From Phenylobacterium sp. (GTDB lineage: Bacteria; Pseudomonadota; Alphaproteobacteria; Caulobacterales; Caulobacteraceae), in NCBI GenBank assembly GCA_020402745.1, contig JADBYZ010000015.1:1-64000 (forward strand): DNA of 64,000 bases, read 5' to 3'. The notes below the pieces were generated by a model. That model had not been told where the DNA came from, made no database searches, and worked only from the letters and a program-made list of their open reading frames with translations. The position numbers were made by a program, and so were the translations under genes. Positions 1 to 10,434 of this stretch are shown here, piece after piece. The number at the start of each line of letters is the position of its first letter. Within the stretch, counting starts at the first letter, position 1.

Positions 1-129
1 ACTTGGCTGCGCAAGACTCGCTCGATCAAAAAACCGGGAACAAAACGGAATCGGTGACTGCCTCTTGGACTGCAGACGCTTACCAGCGTCGGTTTCCTGT
101 CAGAGGCGGCGGCATATGCGATTCCCCTG

Positions 130-213
130 CCCCTTGGGGGGGAGGAATTAAGGAGCCAATTGCTCCCCCAAGGGGGAGCTCCGACCGAAGGTCGGTGAGG
201 GGGTCAACGGCGG
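130..213. repeat. Palindromic intergenic element after amt, possible terminator
   Basis: Two nested inverted repeats lie just past the stop of the ammonium transporter. The outer arms are at 130-144 (CCCCTTGGGGGGGAG) and 163-176 (CTCCCCCAAGGGGG). A second perfect hairpin is at 181-195 (CCGACC-GAA-GGTCGG). The style is that of REP-like dispersed palindromes of high-GC genomes and it may end the amt transcript, although there is no clean U tract. Bases 1-129 hold no gene I can support. Confidence 0.5.
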
Positions 214-214
214 A

Positions 215-1519
215 TCAGTTGATGTGGTAGGCCCGCTCGCCGTGGGCGCCGAGGTCGAGGCCATCGTCGATCACCTCGTCACTCACCCTCAGGCCCGTCA
301 GCCTCCGGACGATGGCGACCAGGACCAGGCTGGCGCCCGCCGACCAGGCGCAGACCACGACGACGCCCAGGACCTGGCGCCAGGCCTGGCCGGCGAGGCC
401 CACGCCCTCGGCATAGCCGGTCCCGCCCAGGAGGGGATGGGCCAGTCCCGCCAGCATCAGGGTCCCGAGAATGCCCCCCACCCCGTGGACAGCAAAGACA
501 TCGAGGCTGTCGTCCACCTTCAGCCGGGCCTTCACCAGGCTGACGGCCTCGAAGCAGACATAGCTGCCCAGTGCTCCCAGGAAGAGGCCCGCCAGGGGGC
601 TGACGAAGCCCGAGGCGGGGGTGACGGTGGCGAGGCCCGCGACCACACCGGTGACCAGGCCGACCAGGCTGGCCCGGCCAAAGCGGCGGTGCTCAATCAG
701 GGCCCAGACCAGGCCTGCAGCAGCCGCCGCCATATGCGTGGCGGTGAGGGCGGCGCCGGCGTCGGCGTTGGCCGCCAGGGCGCTGCCGCCGTTGAAGCCG
801 AACCAGCCCACCCACAAGAGGCCCGCCCCGGTCATGGTCATGCCCGGATTGTGCGGCGGCGACAGGTCGCGGGGCCAGCCGTCCCGGGGTCCGACCGCCT
901 TGGCCAGGATGAGGGCGCTGACCCCCGCCGTGGCATGGACCACCAGGCCCCCCGCATAGTCCTTGACCCCCAAGGTGGCCATCCAGCCGCCGCCCCAGAT
1001 CCAGTGGCAGACGGGCGCGTAGACGAGGACCAGCCAGCCGGCGCAGAAGGCCAGGAGGCCGGCGAACTTCACCCGCTCCACCACCGCGCCGATCATCAGG
1101 GCCGGCGTGATGATGGCGAAGGCCATCTGGAAGGCGAAGAAGACGATCTCGGGCGCCGTGCCGATGGCGTCGCCGCGGGTCAGGCCCATCAGGCCGACGC
1201 GGCCGAGGTCGCCAATGAAGGGAGCGGTCCCGGAAAAGGCCAGGGAATAGCCGAGGACCAGCCAGACCACCGAGGCCAGGCAGGCCACCGCCGTGCACTG
1301 CATCAGGACGGACAGGACGTTCTTGGTGCGCACCAGGCCGCCATAGAAGAGGGCCAGCCCCGGCAGGGTCATCAGGAGGACCAGGGCCGTGGCGCTGAGC
1401 AGCCAGGCCGTATCGCCGGAATTCACCTCTGGAGGCGCCTCGGCCAGGGCCGGGCCCGCCCCCAGGAGCCCCAGGGCCACGGCGAGGCCCATCCCTTGCA
1501 TGACTCTTGTGCGCTGCAT
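215..1519 (-). CDS. amt: Ammonium transporter (Amt/MEP/Rh family)
   Basis: A 434-residue inner-membrane channel moving ammonium into the cell for nitrogen assimilation. Residues 1-26 look like the cleaved signal peptide typical of Amt proteins. The first membrane segment carries LPGLALFYGGLVRTKN. Two pore histidines lie in HATAGVSAL and HGVGGILGTL, and the cytoplasmic tail ends in the conserved DGLDLGAHGERAY. The length and about 11 hydrophobic segments fit the family. No glnK (PII) gene is visible beside it, but the window edge lies just downstream. It is divergent from the sirtuin gene, with 146 bases between the chosen starts. Confidence 0.95.
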   Translation of the reverse strand: MQRTRVMQGMGLAVALGLLGAGPALAEAPPEVNSGDTAWLLSATALVLLMTLPGLALFYGGLVRTKNVLSVLMQCTAVACLASVVWLVLGYSLAFSGTAPFIGDLGRVGLMGLTRGDAIGTAPEIVFFAFQMAFAIITPALMIGAVVERVKFAGLLAFCAGWLVLVYAPVCHWIWGGGWMATLGVKDYAGGLVVHATAGVSALILAKAVGPRDGWPRDLSPPHNPGMTMTGAGLLWVGWFGFNGGSALAANADAGAALTATHMAAAAAGLVWALIEHRRFGRASLVGLVTGVVAGLATVTPASGFVSPLAGLFLGALGSYVCFEAVSLVKARLKVDDSLDVFAVHGVGGILGTLMLAGLAHPLLGGTGYAEGVGLAGQAWRQVLGVVVVCAWSAGASLVLVAIVRRLTGLRVSDEVIDDGLDLGAHGERAYHIN

Positions 1520-1665
1520 TCCCGCTTCCCCCCTTGCGCCGTTCCGGCGGTTGTCCTGAAGTCCTTGGCTACAGGATCAGGCGTCCCTGAGAAGGCCCAA
1601 AAATGAGGCCTTGGGCGCCGGTCCGGCAGGCAGGCGCCCAGGGGCGAGAACGGTCGGAGTCGGAA

Positions 1666-2433
1666 TTGAGCGGAAATCTGGCGAAACGGGAGGATCTGGC
1701 GCAGGTCCTGCGGTCTGCAGAGCGGATTGTGGCCTTCACGGGGGCCGGAATCTCCACGGAATCGGGAATTCCGGATTTCCGCTCTCCGGGCGGGATCTGG
1801 ACGAAGATGAAGCCGATCCAGTTTCAGGATTTCGTGAACAGCGAGGAGAGGCGGCGGGAATCCTGGACCCGCGCCTTCCAGGGCCGGGCCGGCTGGACGG
1901 GCCGGGAGCCCAATGCCGGCCACTACGCCCTGGAGCGCCTGTGGCGGGCGGGCCGTCTCTCGTCGATCATCACCCAGAATGTGGACAACCTGCACCAGCA
2001 CTCCGGTGTGCCCGCCGACCGGGTGATCGAGCTGCACGGCAACGCCAGCTACGCCACCTGCCTGGCCTGCGGCCTGCGCCATGAGATCGAGGACCTGCGC
2101 CCGGCCTTCGAGGCCCACGGTGAGCTGCCCGCCTGCCGGGACTGCGCCGGCATCGTCAAGACGGCCACCATCTCCTTCGGCCAGTCCATGCCCGAGGAGC
2201 CCATGCGCCGGGCCGAGGAAGAGACCCTGTCCTGCGACCTCTTCCTGGTGCTGGGCTCCAGCCTCACCGTCTGGCCGGCGGCGGGCTTTCCCCTGCAGGC
2301 GCGCCGGGCCGGCGCGCGCCTGGTGATCGTCAACCGGGATCCCACGGACCTGGACGACTACGCCCACCTCATCCTTCGCGACGAGATCGGGCCGGCCCTG
2401 TCCGAGGCGATCCCGGCCAACTCCCCCGGCTGA
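1666..2433 (+). CDS. SIR2-family NAD-dependent protein deacylase (CobB-like)
   Basis: A cytosolic sirtuin that removes acyl groups from lysines using NAD+. The Rossmann motif [15 protein letters not shown] begins near residue 26, [12 protein letters not shown] is near 103, the catalytic His is about 124 (LHGN), and the zinc knuckle is C132/C135 with C157/C160. I chose the TTG start at 1666 because GGAG lies 6 bases upstream. It gives 255 residues beginning [10 protein letters not shown]. An ATG at 1603 would add 21 residues (low-complexity, no ribosome site). It ends 12 bases from the convergent acyl-CoA dehydrogenase. The deacylase class (acetyl or succinyl) cannot be told from the sequence. 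Confidence 0.9.
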   Translation: MSGNLAKREDLAQVLRSAERIVAFTGAGISTESGIPDFRSPGGIWTKMKPIQFQDFVNSEERRRESWTRAFQGRAGWTGREPNAGHYALERLWRAGRLSSIITQNVDNLHQHSGVPADRVIELHGNASYATCLACGLRHEIEDLRPAFEAHGELPACRDCAGIVKTATISFGQSMPEEPMRRAEEETLSCDLFLVLGSSLTVWPAAGFPLQARRAGARLVIVNRDPTDLDDYAHLILRDEIGPALSEAIPANSPG

Positions 2434-2445
2434 CGCCCCCGCCGG

Positions 2446-3771
<1,326 letters not shown>

Positions 3772-3848
3772 GGAGGGCGTCCTTCCTGAATGATCGGTAT
3801 GTCGCGGCGGATTAAGGCCTTCCCGGCCCTTCCTGACAAGCCCCGGGC

Positions 3849-4769
3849 CTATCGGACCCTTGCGGAGAGGAAGTCCAGGGTCAGGCGGGTGGTCGCGTCG
3901 CCCTCGGCGCCGAAGCCGTAGTTGAGGCTGTTGTGGCTCTCGCCCCGCGCCGCATGAACCTCGGCCTCGCCGCCGGCGGCGCGCAGGGCGCCGGCCAGGG
4001 CCTCGGCCTGGCCCGGCGTCTCGGGATGGCCGGCCACGACGTGCAGGATCATTGGGGGCGGGCGCCGTCCGGGCGCGGCGTGACTGACCGGCGACATGGC
4101 CGTCCAGCCCGAGGGATCGGGGCCGAAGACCCGGGCATAGACGCGGTCCCCCGTCTCGCGGACATGCCGGGCGATGTCCAGGCCGTAGGCGTCGAGGAGG
4201 ACCCCGGCGCGCACCGCCTCGGGCGGGACTCCCGCCGCCGTCAGGTAGGACTCGTCCAGCGCGACCAGGGCCGCCAGGTGGGCGCCGGCGGAATGGCCCA
4301 TCAGGATGATGCGGTCCGGATCGAGCCCGCATCCCTTCGCCTCCCGCCGCAGAAAGGCCACGGCCTCGGCGATGTCCTGGGCGGCTTCCTGTGGCGGGCC
4401 GTGGCGGAGCAGGCGGTAGTTCACCGTAGCGTAGGCGTAACCCGCCGCCCGGAAAGCCCGGGCCTGTTGCGGGGTGCCGGCGTACTTGCCGCCATGCATC
4501 CAGGTCCCGCCGTGGACGAAGACCACCAGTGGGGCGGGGAGCGGCGTCGCCCCGGGCCAGAGGTCGAGCTTGAGGACCGAGGCCGGTACACCCGCCTCAG
4601 GGGCGGCGTAGGCGAGGTTGCGGATCGGCGCATCCGCGCCCGGGGCGAGCCCGGCGCAGGCGCTCTGCGCATGGGTCGTCCCGGCCGCCGCCAGGGCGAG
4701 GGCGAAGGCCATGGCCCCCAGGCGGGCGGGCCAAGGTTGCACAGTGGGGTCAGCGCCGTGCAGGATCAT
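3849..4769 (-). CDS. Alpha/beta hydrolase, HSL/BD-FAE-type esterase, probably exported
   Basis: A 306-residue serine esterase. The oxyanion motif VFVHGG is at about residues 84-88, the nucleophile elbow GHSAG puts the serine at about 160, and a late GESHNSLN supplies the histidine. Residues 1-35 contain a hydrophobic stretch ending in THAQS, so it is probably secreted to the periplasm. The start at 4769 has AGGAG 8 bases upstream. An ATG at 4712 would place the signal peptide at the very N-terminus and is an alternative. It is divergent from a broken serine hydrolase, with starts about 35 bases apart. Substrate unknown. Confidence 0.85.
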   Translation of the reverse strand: MILHGADPTVQPWPARLGAMAFALALAAAGTTHAQSACAGLAPGADAPIRNLAYAAPEAGVPASVLKLDLWPGATPLPAPLVVFVHGGTWMHGGKYAGTPQQARAFRAAGYAYATVNYRLLRHGPPQEAAQDIAEAVAFLRREAKGCGLDPDRIILMGHSAGAHLAALVALDESYLTAAGVPPEAVRAGVLLDAYGLDIARHVRETGDRVYARVFGPDPSGWTAMSPVSHAAPGRRPPPMILHVVAGHPETPGQAEALAGALRAAGGEAEVHAARGESHNSLNYGFGAEGDATTRLTLDFLSARVR

Positions 4770-4805
4770 GCCTGAAGCTCCTGTTCTCATGCCCGGAAGA
4801 TGCAC

Positions 4806-6056
4806 ATGCGCCTGACCCGCCGCAACCTCCTCGCCGCCGCCGCCGCCTCGCCCCTCGCGGGGATGGGGACCATCGCCCTGGCCGCCGCCCCGCTCCCGCC
4901 CCTCGTCGCCCCGCAGGCTGCGGGCTTTGATCCGGTGGCGCTCAAGGCCCTGTCCGACGACCTCCAGGGCCTGGTCGACTTGGGGCAGCTGGCCGGCGTC
5001 ACCACCCTGGCCGCCCGGAAGGGCAGGGTCTTCCACTTCGAGACCCGGGGCCTTGCGGACGTCGAGACCGGCGCCCCGGCCAGCCCCGACACCATCTGGC
5101 GGATCGCCTCTATGACCAAGCCGGTGGTCGGCGTGGCCATGATGCAGCTCTGGGAAAGGGGCCTCTGGAAGCTGGACGACCCGGTCGCCCGGCACATCCC
5201 GGAGTTCGCCGGCCTCAAGGTGAAGGCGCCGGACGGGAGCCTCGTTCCCCAGGCCTCGCCCATGACCATGGCCCAGCTGATGAGCCATACCGCCGGCTTC
5301 GACGTCAGCGCCGGCTAAGCCCAGGCGGGGCTCCGGTCCGGCGACCTGAAGGAGATAAACCGCCGCCTCGCCGCCCTGCCCCTGGCCGCCCAGCCGGGGA
5401 CGGACTGGCGGTATGGCCCCAGCGTCGACATCCAGGGCTATGTGGTCGAGACCCTTTCGGGCCAGCGCCTCGACGCCTACCTGGCCCAGCACGTCTTCGG
5501 CCCCCTGAAGATGCCGGACACAGGCTTCCACGTCCCCGCGGAGAAGGCGCCTCGGGTGGCCCGCATCCATACCTACAGGGAAGGCCGGATCGTCGCCGGT
5601 CCACCCCAGGTCATACCGGTCACGCCGCCGGTCTTCCTGTCCGGGGGCGGGGGCCTCCTGTCCACGGCCGGGGACTATTTCCGCTTCTCCCAGGCCCTGC
5701 TGGACGGCGGGGTTCTGGAGGGCGCGCGGATCCTCAAGCCGGAGACCGTCCGCCTGATGCGGCGCAGCGTCCTCGCGCCCGGGTTGACGGTAGACCTCTA
5801 CGGCCCGTCCCAGGCGGGCGTAGGCTTTGGCCTGGACTTCGCCGTCATCGAGGACCCCGCCGCCGCCGCCACGCCCCACGGCAAGGAAACCTTCTACTGG
5901 GGCGGCGCCTTTGGCACCTGGTTCTGGATCGACCCGACCAACGACATCGTCTTCGTGGGCATGATCCAGAACCTCAACGGCAGCATACCCGGCGCCGGCA
6001 CGCCCAACCTCCGCGAGATCACCCCCCGGCGTCTCTACGCCGCCCTCAGGACCTGA
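4806..6056 (+). pseudogene. Serine hydrolase of the beta-lactamase/EstB class, interrupted by one in-frame stop
   Basis: One continuous reading frame holds both halves of a class-C-beta-lactamase-fold esterase (about 416 codons), except for TAA at 5316-5318. Before the stop are a Tat signal (TRRNLLAAAA), the SxxK motif ASMTKP (Ser102, Lys105) and the HTAGF motif. After it follow WRYGPSVDIQGY (the YxN/YxS position), LSGGGGLLSTAGDY and a YWGGAFGTWFW motif. No other lesion is seen, so the mutation is recent or a base-call error (TAC to TAA is one change). The ATG at 4806 fits better than 4800, because GGAAG sits 6 bases before it. If functional it would be an exported esterase paired with the divergent one. 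Confidence 0.85.
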
Positions 6057-6101
6057 GCCGGCGGGGGTCAACCGGGCCTCTCCGGACACCCTCGACAGCG
6101 G

Positions 6102-6707
6102 TCAGGCCCATCCCGCCGTCTGGACGATCATCCAGAGGCCGATCGCCAGGAAGAGGCCCGCCGCGATCCGCCGGACGAGGGTCAGGGACACCCGCTTCAG
6201 GATCTCGTGGCCCAGGAAGACGGCGGGGACGTTGGCCAGCATCATGCCCAGGGTCGTGCCCAGGGTGACCAGCAGGGCGGACTCGTACCGGGCGCCCAGG
6301 GCGACGGTGGCCAGCTGGGTCTTGTCGCCCATCTCAACGATGAAGAAGGCCACGGTGGTGGTCAGGAAGGCGCCCATCTTCGCCGGGGCCTTCAGGGGTT
6401 CGTCCTCGTCCAGCTTGTCGGGAATGAGGGTCCAGGCGGCCATGGCGATGAAGGACGCGGCGATGGCGTAGCGAAAGAGGTCCCCCTGCAGGAAGGCCGC
6501 CGCCTGGGCGCCGACCAGGGCCGCCAGGAAGTGATTGGCCAGGGTGGCGACGAGGATGCCGCCGACAATGGGGAAGGGCTGGACGAAGCGCGCGGCCAGG
6601 ACAATGGCCAGGAGCTGGGTCTTGTCGCCGATCTCGGCGAGGGTGACGACGGCGGTGGAGGTGAGGAGCGATTCCAAGGGTCGGTTCCGGGTCGGGCGGC
6701 GAGACAT
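6102..6707 (-). CDS. TMEM165/GDT1 family (UPF0016) transporter, probable manganese exporter
   Basis: A six-helix inner-membrane cation transporter with the two diagnostic repeats, LAEIGDKTQLLA near the start and VEMGDKTQLATVA in the second half, separated by an acidic loop (KLDEDEP). The family exports Mn2+ or exchanges Mn2+/Ca2+ for protons. The yybP-ykoY-like riboswitch immediately upstream argues for manganese. The coordinates use the ATG at 6707 (201 residues). A TTG at 6677, giving MESLLTSTAVV, matches the usual family N-terminus better and has GGAA at 7 bases. The frame stays open further upstream, but there it covers the riboswitch and is not coding. Confidence 0.92.
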   Translation of the reverse strand: MSRRPTRNRPLESLLTSTAVVTLAEIGDKTQLLAIVLAARFVQPFPIVGGILVATLANHFLAALVGAQAAAFLQGDLFRYAIAASFIAMAAWTLIPDKLDEDEPLKAPAKMGAFLTTTVAFFIVEMGDKTQLATVALGARYESALLVTLGTTLGMMLANVPAVFLGHEILKRVSLTLVRRIAAGLFLAIGLWMIVQTAGWA

Positions 6708-6751
6708 CCAATGGTCGCCACAGCCCCCGCCCGACAGAACGGGGCCGCAGC

Positions 6752-6885
6752 GCCATCGGTCTCGCCCGAACCGCCGTCCCGAAGGGACGGACCGCTCTGC
6801 CTGCGCCATGGCCGTGCCGGCCAAGTGTGTTGACGCAGGGGCCCGCCGGGGATGGCGGAGGGCTACTCCCCTTTGACCTTCTCCC
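6752..6885 (-). promoter_or_regulatory. yybP-ykoY (manganese) riboswitch
   Basis: Read on the minus strand, the leader of the GDT1 gene contains the hallmark AAAGGGGAGTAGC (6874-6862), preceded by GGTC. It then has GTCAACACAC in the central junction and finally GGCGAGACCG (6758-6763 is GAGACC). GGTC and GACC can pair as P1. These are the conserved blocks of the yybP-ykoY aptamer, which binds Mn2+ and is known to control UPF0016/TMEM165, MntP and Alx-type genes. The 3' end lies about 45 bases before the start codon, so the switch may act on ribosome access. Outer boundaries are approximate. Confidence 0.85.
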
Positions 6886-7009
6886 GATACGCCCGCCGCC
6901 GCACCGGGGCAAGACCTGACGCGACGTGATCTTGCGGTGCGCGCCGGAGTGTCCATTGTGCGCCCCCGGAACAGATCGGCCCCGCGGGGGCCAGGCAGGG
7001 AGAGGCCCC

Positions 7010-8014
7010 ATGAAAGTCGCCGCCATCAAGGCCCCGGGCGGGCTGGACAAGCTGGTCATCGAGGAGCGGGCCCAGCCCGTCGCCGGCCCCGGCGAACTGC
7101 TGGTGCGGGTACGCGCCAGCTCGCTGAACTTCCACGACTTCGCCGTGGTCGCCGGCATGCTGCCAACCGCCGACGGCCGGATTCCCATGTCGGACGGCGC
7201 CGGCGAGGTGGTCGCCGTCGGCGAGGGGGTGTCGGGCTTCGCCGCCGGCGACAAGGTGTTGTCGACCTTCTTCCCCAACTGGCAGACGGGCGGCCCGATG
7301 CTGGAGCGCCTGATCGGCGTGCCCGGCGACCATGCCGACGGTTTTGCGGCGGAGTTCGTGGCCATGCCGGCCCGGGCCTTCACCCGCATGCCCGCCGGCT
7401 GGTCCTTCGCCGAGGCGGCCACCCTGCCCTGCGCGGCCCTGACCGCCTGGCGGGCCCTGATGGTCGAGGCGCGGATCAAGCCCGGCGACGTGGTCCTGAC
7501 CCAGGGCACCGGAGGCGTGTCCATCTTCGCCCTGCAGCTGGCCAAGGCGGCCGGCGCCACCGTCATCTCAACCTCCTCGTCCGACGAGAAGCTGGAGCGG
7601 CTGAAGGCCCTCGGCGCCGACCACCTGATCAACTATCGCCAGACCCCGGAATGGGGCGCCGCCGCCGCCGCCCTGACCGGCGGCCGGGGTGTGGACGTGG
7701 TGGTGGAGATCGGCGGGGCGGGCACCCTGGCCCAATCCGTCACGGGCACCCGCATCGGCGGCCATGTCTCGCTGATCGGCGTGCTGGCGGGCTTCGCCGG
7801 CGAGGTGCCGACGGCCCTGATCATGTCCAAGAACGTCGCCGTGAAGGGCGTCACCGTCGGCTCCCGCCAGGAGCAGGAAGAGATGATCCGCGCCCTGGAG
7901 GTCTCCTCCATCCGCCCGGTGATCGATTCCACCTTCCCCCTCGAGGCCATCGCCGCAGCCTTCGCCCACCAGGTCTCGCAGAAGCACTTCGGCAAGATCT
8001 GCCTGGAGTTCTGA
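7010..8014 (+). CDS. NADPH:quinone oxidoreductase-like, zinc-free MDR alcohol dehydrogenase
   Basis: A 334-residue medium-chain dehydrogenase/reductase with an N-terminal GroES-like domain (SSLNFHDFAVVAGM) and a Rossmann half carrying TQGTGGVSIFALQLAKAAGA and a later SSSDEKLERLKALGADH. The structural-zinc cysteines of classical alcohol dehydrogenases are absent, as in quinone reductases. The start at 7010 has GGGAGAGG 5-12 bases upstream. The 5' region (6886-7009) is shared with the divergent manganese riboswitch gene. Its substrate is unknown. Confidence 0.88.
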   Translation: MKVAAIKAPGGLDKLVIEERAQPVAGPGELLVRVRASSLNFHDFAVVAGMLPTADGRIPMSDGAGEVVAVGEGVSGFAAGDKVLSTFFPNWQTGGPMLERLIGVPGDHADGFAAEFVAMPARAFTRMPAGWSFAEAATLPCAALTAWRALMVEARIKPGDVVLTQGTGGVSIFALQLAKAAGATVISTSSSDEKLERLKALGADHLINYRQTPEWGAAAAALTGGRGVDVVVEIGGAGTLAQSVTGTRIGGHVSLIGVLAGFAGEVPTALIMSKNVAVKGVTVGSRQEQEEMIRALEVSSIRPVIDSTFPLEAIAAAFAHQVSQKHFGKICLEF

Positions 8015-8021
8015 GCCGGCC

Positions 8022-8276
8022 TCAGGCGGGGTCAGGCCGGGCGTCCAGCTCGCGCCAGGCCCCGGCCAGGGCCTCGGCCTCAAAGGCCCCCACCCTCCAG
8101 TCCTCGAGGTCAGGACCCGCCGGAAGGCCGGTTCGGCTTGCAATCTCTGAGAGAATGAAGGACCGGTGGCATTCCCCGCCCGCAGGGCTGAGCCCCTCGC
8201 GGATCCAGTCCCGGACGGCGTCCGGCGGCGGCAGGGCGTCCTGTGACAAGGGACGATAGGATCGAGCGGACCCCAT
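8022..8276 (-). CDS. Hypothetical small protein
   Basis: An 84-residue frame with a start at 8276 preceded by AGGGG. It is acidic toward the C-terminus (DLEDWRVGAFEAEALAGAWRELDA) and has normal codon use. It ends 7 bases from the convergent oxidoreductase, a spacing that suits a real gene. I recognise no family, so it could still be a chance frame. Confidence 0.45.
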   Translation of the reverse strand: MGSARSYRPLSQDALPPPDAVRDWIREGLSPAGGECHRSFILSEIASRTGLPAGPDLEDWRVGAFEAEALAGAWRELDARPDPA

Positions 8277-8446
8277 GATGGCCCCTGGTCTGATGTCTTC
8301 TCCAGCCGTCCGGCCCCGTCATGTGACGGATGCTCGGAAGGTTTGGCGACAGTCGGATGAAGCGCCGGCCCTGACGCAGGGTCAGGGGTGCATCCGCCGC
8401 AGCCTTGGGGCAGGGTGGAGCAAAGAGACCCAAGCGGGAGGCGCCC

Positions 8447-9232
8447 ATGGGACGGTTTCACGGCAAGGTCGCGGTGATTACGGGCGGGGCCTCAGGGATT
8501 GGCGCCGCCGCCGCCCGCCGGTTTCACGCCGAAGGGGCCTCGGTCCTGTTGGCCGATCTCAACGTCGAGGCGGGCGAGGCCCTGGCCGCGGGCCTGGGCG
8601 AGGGCCGGGCCCGGTTCCGGAAGGTGGACGTCGCCTCCTGGCCGGAGGTGGAGGCCCTGGTGGCCGAGGCGGTCCAGGCCTTCGGGGGTCTCGACATCCT
8701 GTTCAACAACGCCGGCATCGGCAGCTTCGCCAACGCCGTGGACCTGGCGGTCGAGGACTGGCGCCGGGTGATCGACGTGGACCTGTCCTCGGTCTTCTAT
8801 GGCTGCAAGGCGGCCATACCGGCCCTGCGCGCCCGGGGCGGCGGGTCGATCATCAACACCGCCTCCATCTCGGGCCTGGCGGGGGACTTTTCCTTCGCCG
8901 CCTACAACGCCGCCAAGGCCGGGGTGATCAACCTGACCCGCTCGGTGGCCATCGACCACGCCCGGGAGAACATCCGCGTCAACGCCGTCTGCCCCGGCCC
9001 GGTGGACACCCCCATCATCGCCGGCATCAACGACCTGCAGGGGGTGCGCGAGGCCTGGGACGCCCGGGTGCCCATGGGCCGCTTCGCCCGCCCCGAGGAG
9101 ATCGCCGCCGTGGTCGCCTTCCTGGCCTCAGAGGACGCCAGCTACATGACCGGGTCCATCCTGGCGGTGGACGGCGGGGTCACCGCCCATACGGGCCAGC
9201 CCGACCTGCCGCGCATGCTGGGCCTGGCCTGA
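8447..9232 (+). CDS. SDR family NAD(P)-dependent oxidoreductase
   Basis: A classical 261-residue short-chain dehydrogenase. The cofactor motif TGGASGIG is at residues 12-19, NNAG at 87-90, the catalytic triad is Ser140, Tyr153 and Lys157, and PGPVDTP follows. An acidic residue after the second strand (ADLN) favours NAD over NADP. GGGAG precedes the start by 6 bases. The stop is followed at once by the AAGGAGG ribosome site of the next gene, so the two form an operon. The substrate is probably a secondary alcohol, but it is unknown. Confidence 0.92.
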   Translation: MGRFHGKVAVITGGASGIGAAAARRFHAEGASVLLADLNVEAGEALAAGLGEGRARFRKVDVASWPEVEALVAEAVQAFGGLDILFNNAGIGSFANAVDLAVEDWRRVIDVDLSSVFYGCKAAIPALRARGGGSIINTASISGLAGDFSFAAYNAAKAGVINLTRSVAIDHARENIRVNAVCPGPVDTPIIAGINDLQGVREAWDARVPMGRFARPEEIAAVVAFLASEDASYMTGSILAVDGGVTAHTGQPDLPRMLGLA

Positions 9233-9243
9233 AGGAGGGCGCC

Positions 9244-10221
9244 ATGAAGAAGGTCGTCGGCGAAAGCCTGGAGAACCTGGCCGGCTACAGCCTGGTCGAG
9301 GCGCCGCTGCCCGAGCACGGCCCCGGACAGGTGCGCCTGCGCGTCACCGACTGCGGCCTCGGATATGTCGACGCCCTGGTCGCCCTGGGCCGCTACCAGG
9401 TCAAGCCGCCCCTGCCGCACACCCCGGGCCAGGAGGTCGCCGGGGTGGTGGACGCCCTCGGCGAGGGGGTGGAGGGCCTTCGCCCCGGCGACCGGGTGAT
9501 GGCGACGGTGGCGGGGGGCTTTGCGGACTTCGCCCTGGCGGCGGCGGGCGCCTGCACGCCCCTGCCCGACAACATGACCTCCGGCCAGGCGGCCGGCTTT
9601 CGCATCAACCACCTCACCGCCCTGCACGGCCTGGAGCACCGGGCCGGCCTTCGCCCCGGCGAGACCCTGCTGGTCCTCGGCGCCGCCGGGGGCGTGGGCA
9701 CGGCCGCCGTACAGGTGGGAAGGATCCTCGGGGCCCGGGTGATCGCCTGCGCCTCCACCCCGGAAAAGCGCGACTTCGCCCGGGCCTGCGGGGCGGACGC
9801 GGTTCTCGATACCGGGGCCGAGGGCTGGCGCGACCGGCTGAAGGCCCTGTGCGACGGCAAGGGCCCGGACGTGATCTTCGATCCCGTGTGCGGGCCCCTG
9901 TTCGAGCCGGCCTTCCGCTCCCTCGCCTGGGGCGGGCGGCACCTGGTGGTGGGCTTCGCCGGCGGCCCCATCCCGGCCCTGCCCGCCAACCTGCCCCTGA
10001 TGAAGGGCGCCGCCCTGACCGGGGTGGACGTGCGCCAGTTCCTGCTGTTCGAGGGGGCCCGCGCCGCCGAGGCCCTGGCCCGCCTGCTGGCCTGGGTCGG
10101 GGAGGGCAGTCTCTCACCCCCCGAAGGCCGCCGCTTCGCCCTCGCGGCCTATGGCGAGGCCCTGGAGTTCGCCCTGTCCGGCCAGGGCCTGGGCAAGACC
10201 CTGGTGGGAGCGGGGGCGTAA
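9244..10221 (+). CDS. NADPH:quinone oxidoreductase family protein
   Basis: A 325-residue zinc-free MDR enzyme. The GroES-like half has GLGYVDALVALGRYQVKPPLPHTPGQEVAG, and the Rossmann half has GAAGGVGTAAVQVGRILGA. AAGGAGG at 9232-9238 is a strong ribosome site and overlaps the end of the SDR gene, indicating co-transcription and probably coupled translation. The pair SDR plus enoyl/quinone reductase is common in CoA-type catabolic operons, where such proteins act on activated acids. That role here is inference. Confidence 0.9.
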   Translation: MKKVVGESLENLAGYSLVEAPLPEHGPGQVRLRVTDCGLGYVDALVALGRYQVKPPLPHTPGQEVAGVVDALGEGVEGLRPGDRVMATVAGGFADFALAAAGACTPLPDNMTSGQAAGFRINHLTALHGLEHRAGLRPGETLLVLGAAGGVGTAAVQVGRILGARVIACASTPEKRDFARACGADAVLDTGAEGWRDRLKALCDGKGPDVIFDPVCGPLFEPAFRSLAWGGRHLVVGFAGGPIPALPANLPLMKGAALTGVDVRQFLLFEGARAAEALARLLAWVGEGSLSPPEGRRFALAAYGEALEFALSGQGLGKTLVGAGA

Positions 10222-10286
10222 GGCGCGCGCATTCAGCCCCTCGCCATCCGCCCGCCTTTCGGCTAGAAGGCCCCTCCGCTGAAGAC

Positions 10287-10363
10287 GCACCCGTAGCTCA
10301 GCTGGATAGAGCGTTGCCCTCCGAAGGCAAAGGTCACACGTTCGAATCGTGTCGGGTGCGCCA
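10287..10363 (+). tRNA. tRNA-Arg(CCG)
   Basis: A complete 77-base cloverleaf with acceptor arms GCACCCG/CGGGTGC, D-arm TAGCTCAGCTGGATAGAGC, anticodon stem TTGCC/GGCAA with loop CTCCGAA (anticodon CCG, reading CGG), T-arm CACACGTTCGAATCGTGT, and an encoded CCA. A GGCTAGAAGG box at 10261-10270 may be its -10 region. It borders a lower-GC accessory patch, as tRNA genes often do. Confidence 0.97.
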
Positions 10364-10434
10364 TTCGCAAAATCTGAAGTGCTGGGAGTGAACCGAATTT
10401 TGGGTGCGGGCCGTCAGACGCCCTAGATTGCGAC

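Noticed and set aside
3..230. 75-codon frame at the left edge
   Set aside because: It runs through the palindromic repeat and the end of amt, has a proline/glycine/arginine bias and no start signal.
224..1606. 460-codon plus-strand frame opposite the ammonium transporter
   Set aside because: It is Gln/Gly/His/Ala-rich antisense noise over a clear Amt gene.
6708..6956. Possible N-terminal extension of the GDT1 gene
   Set aside because: The bases form the conserved riboswitch, and the encoded residues have no similarity to the family.
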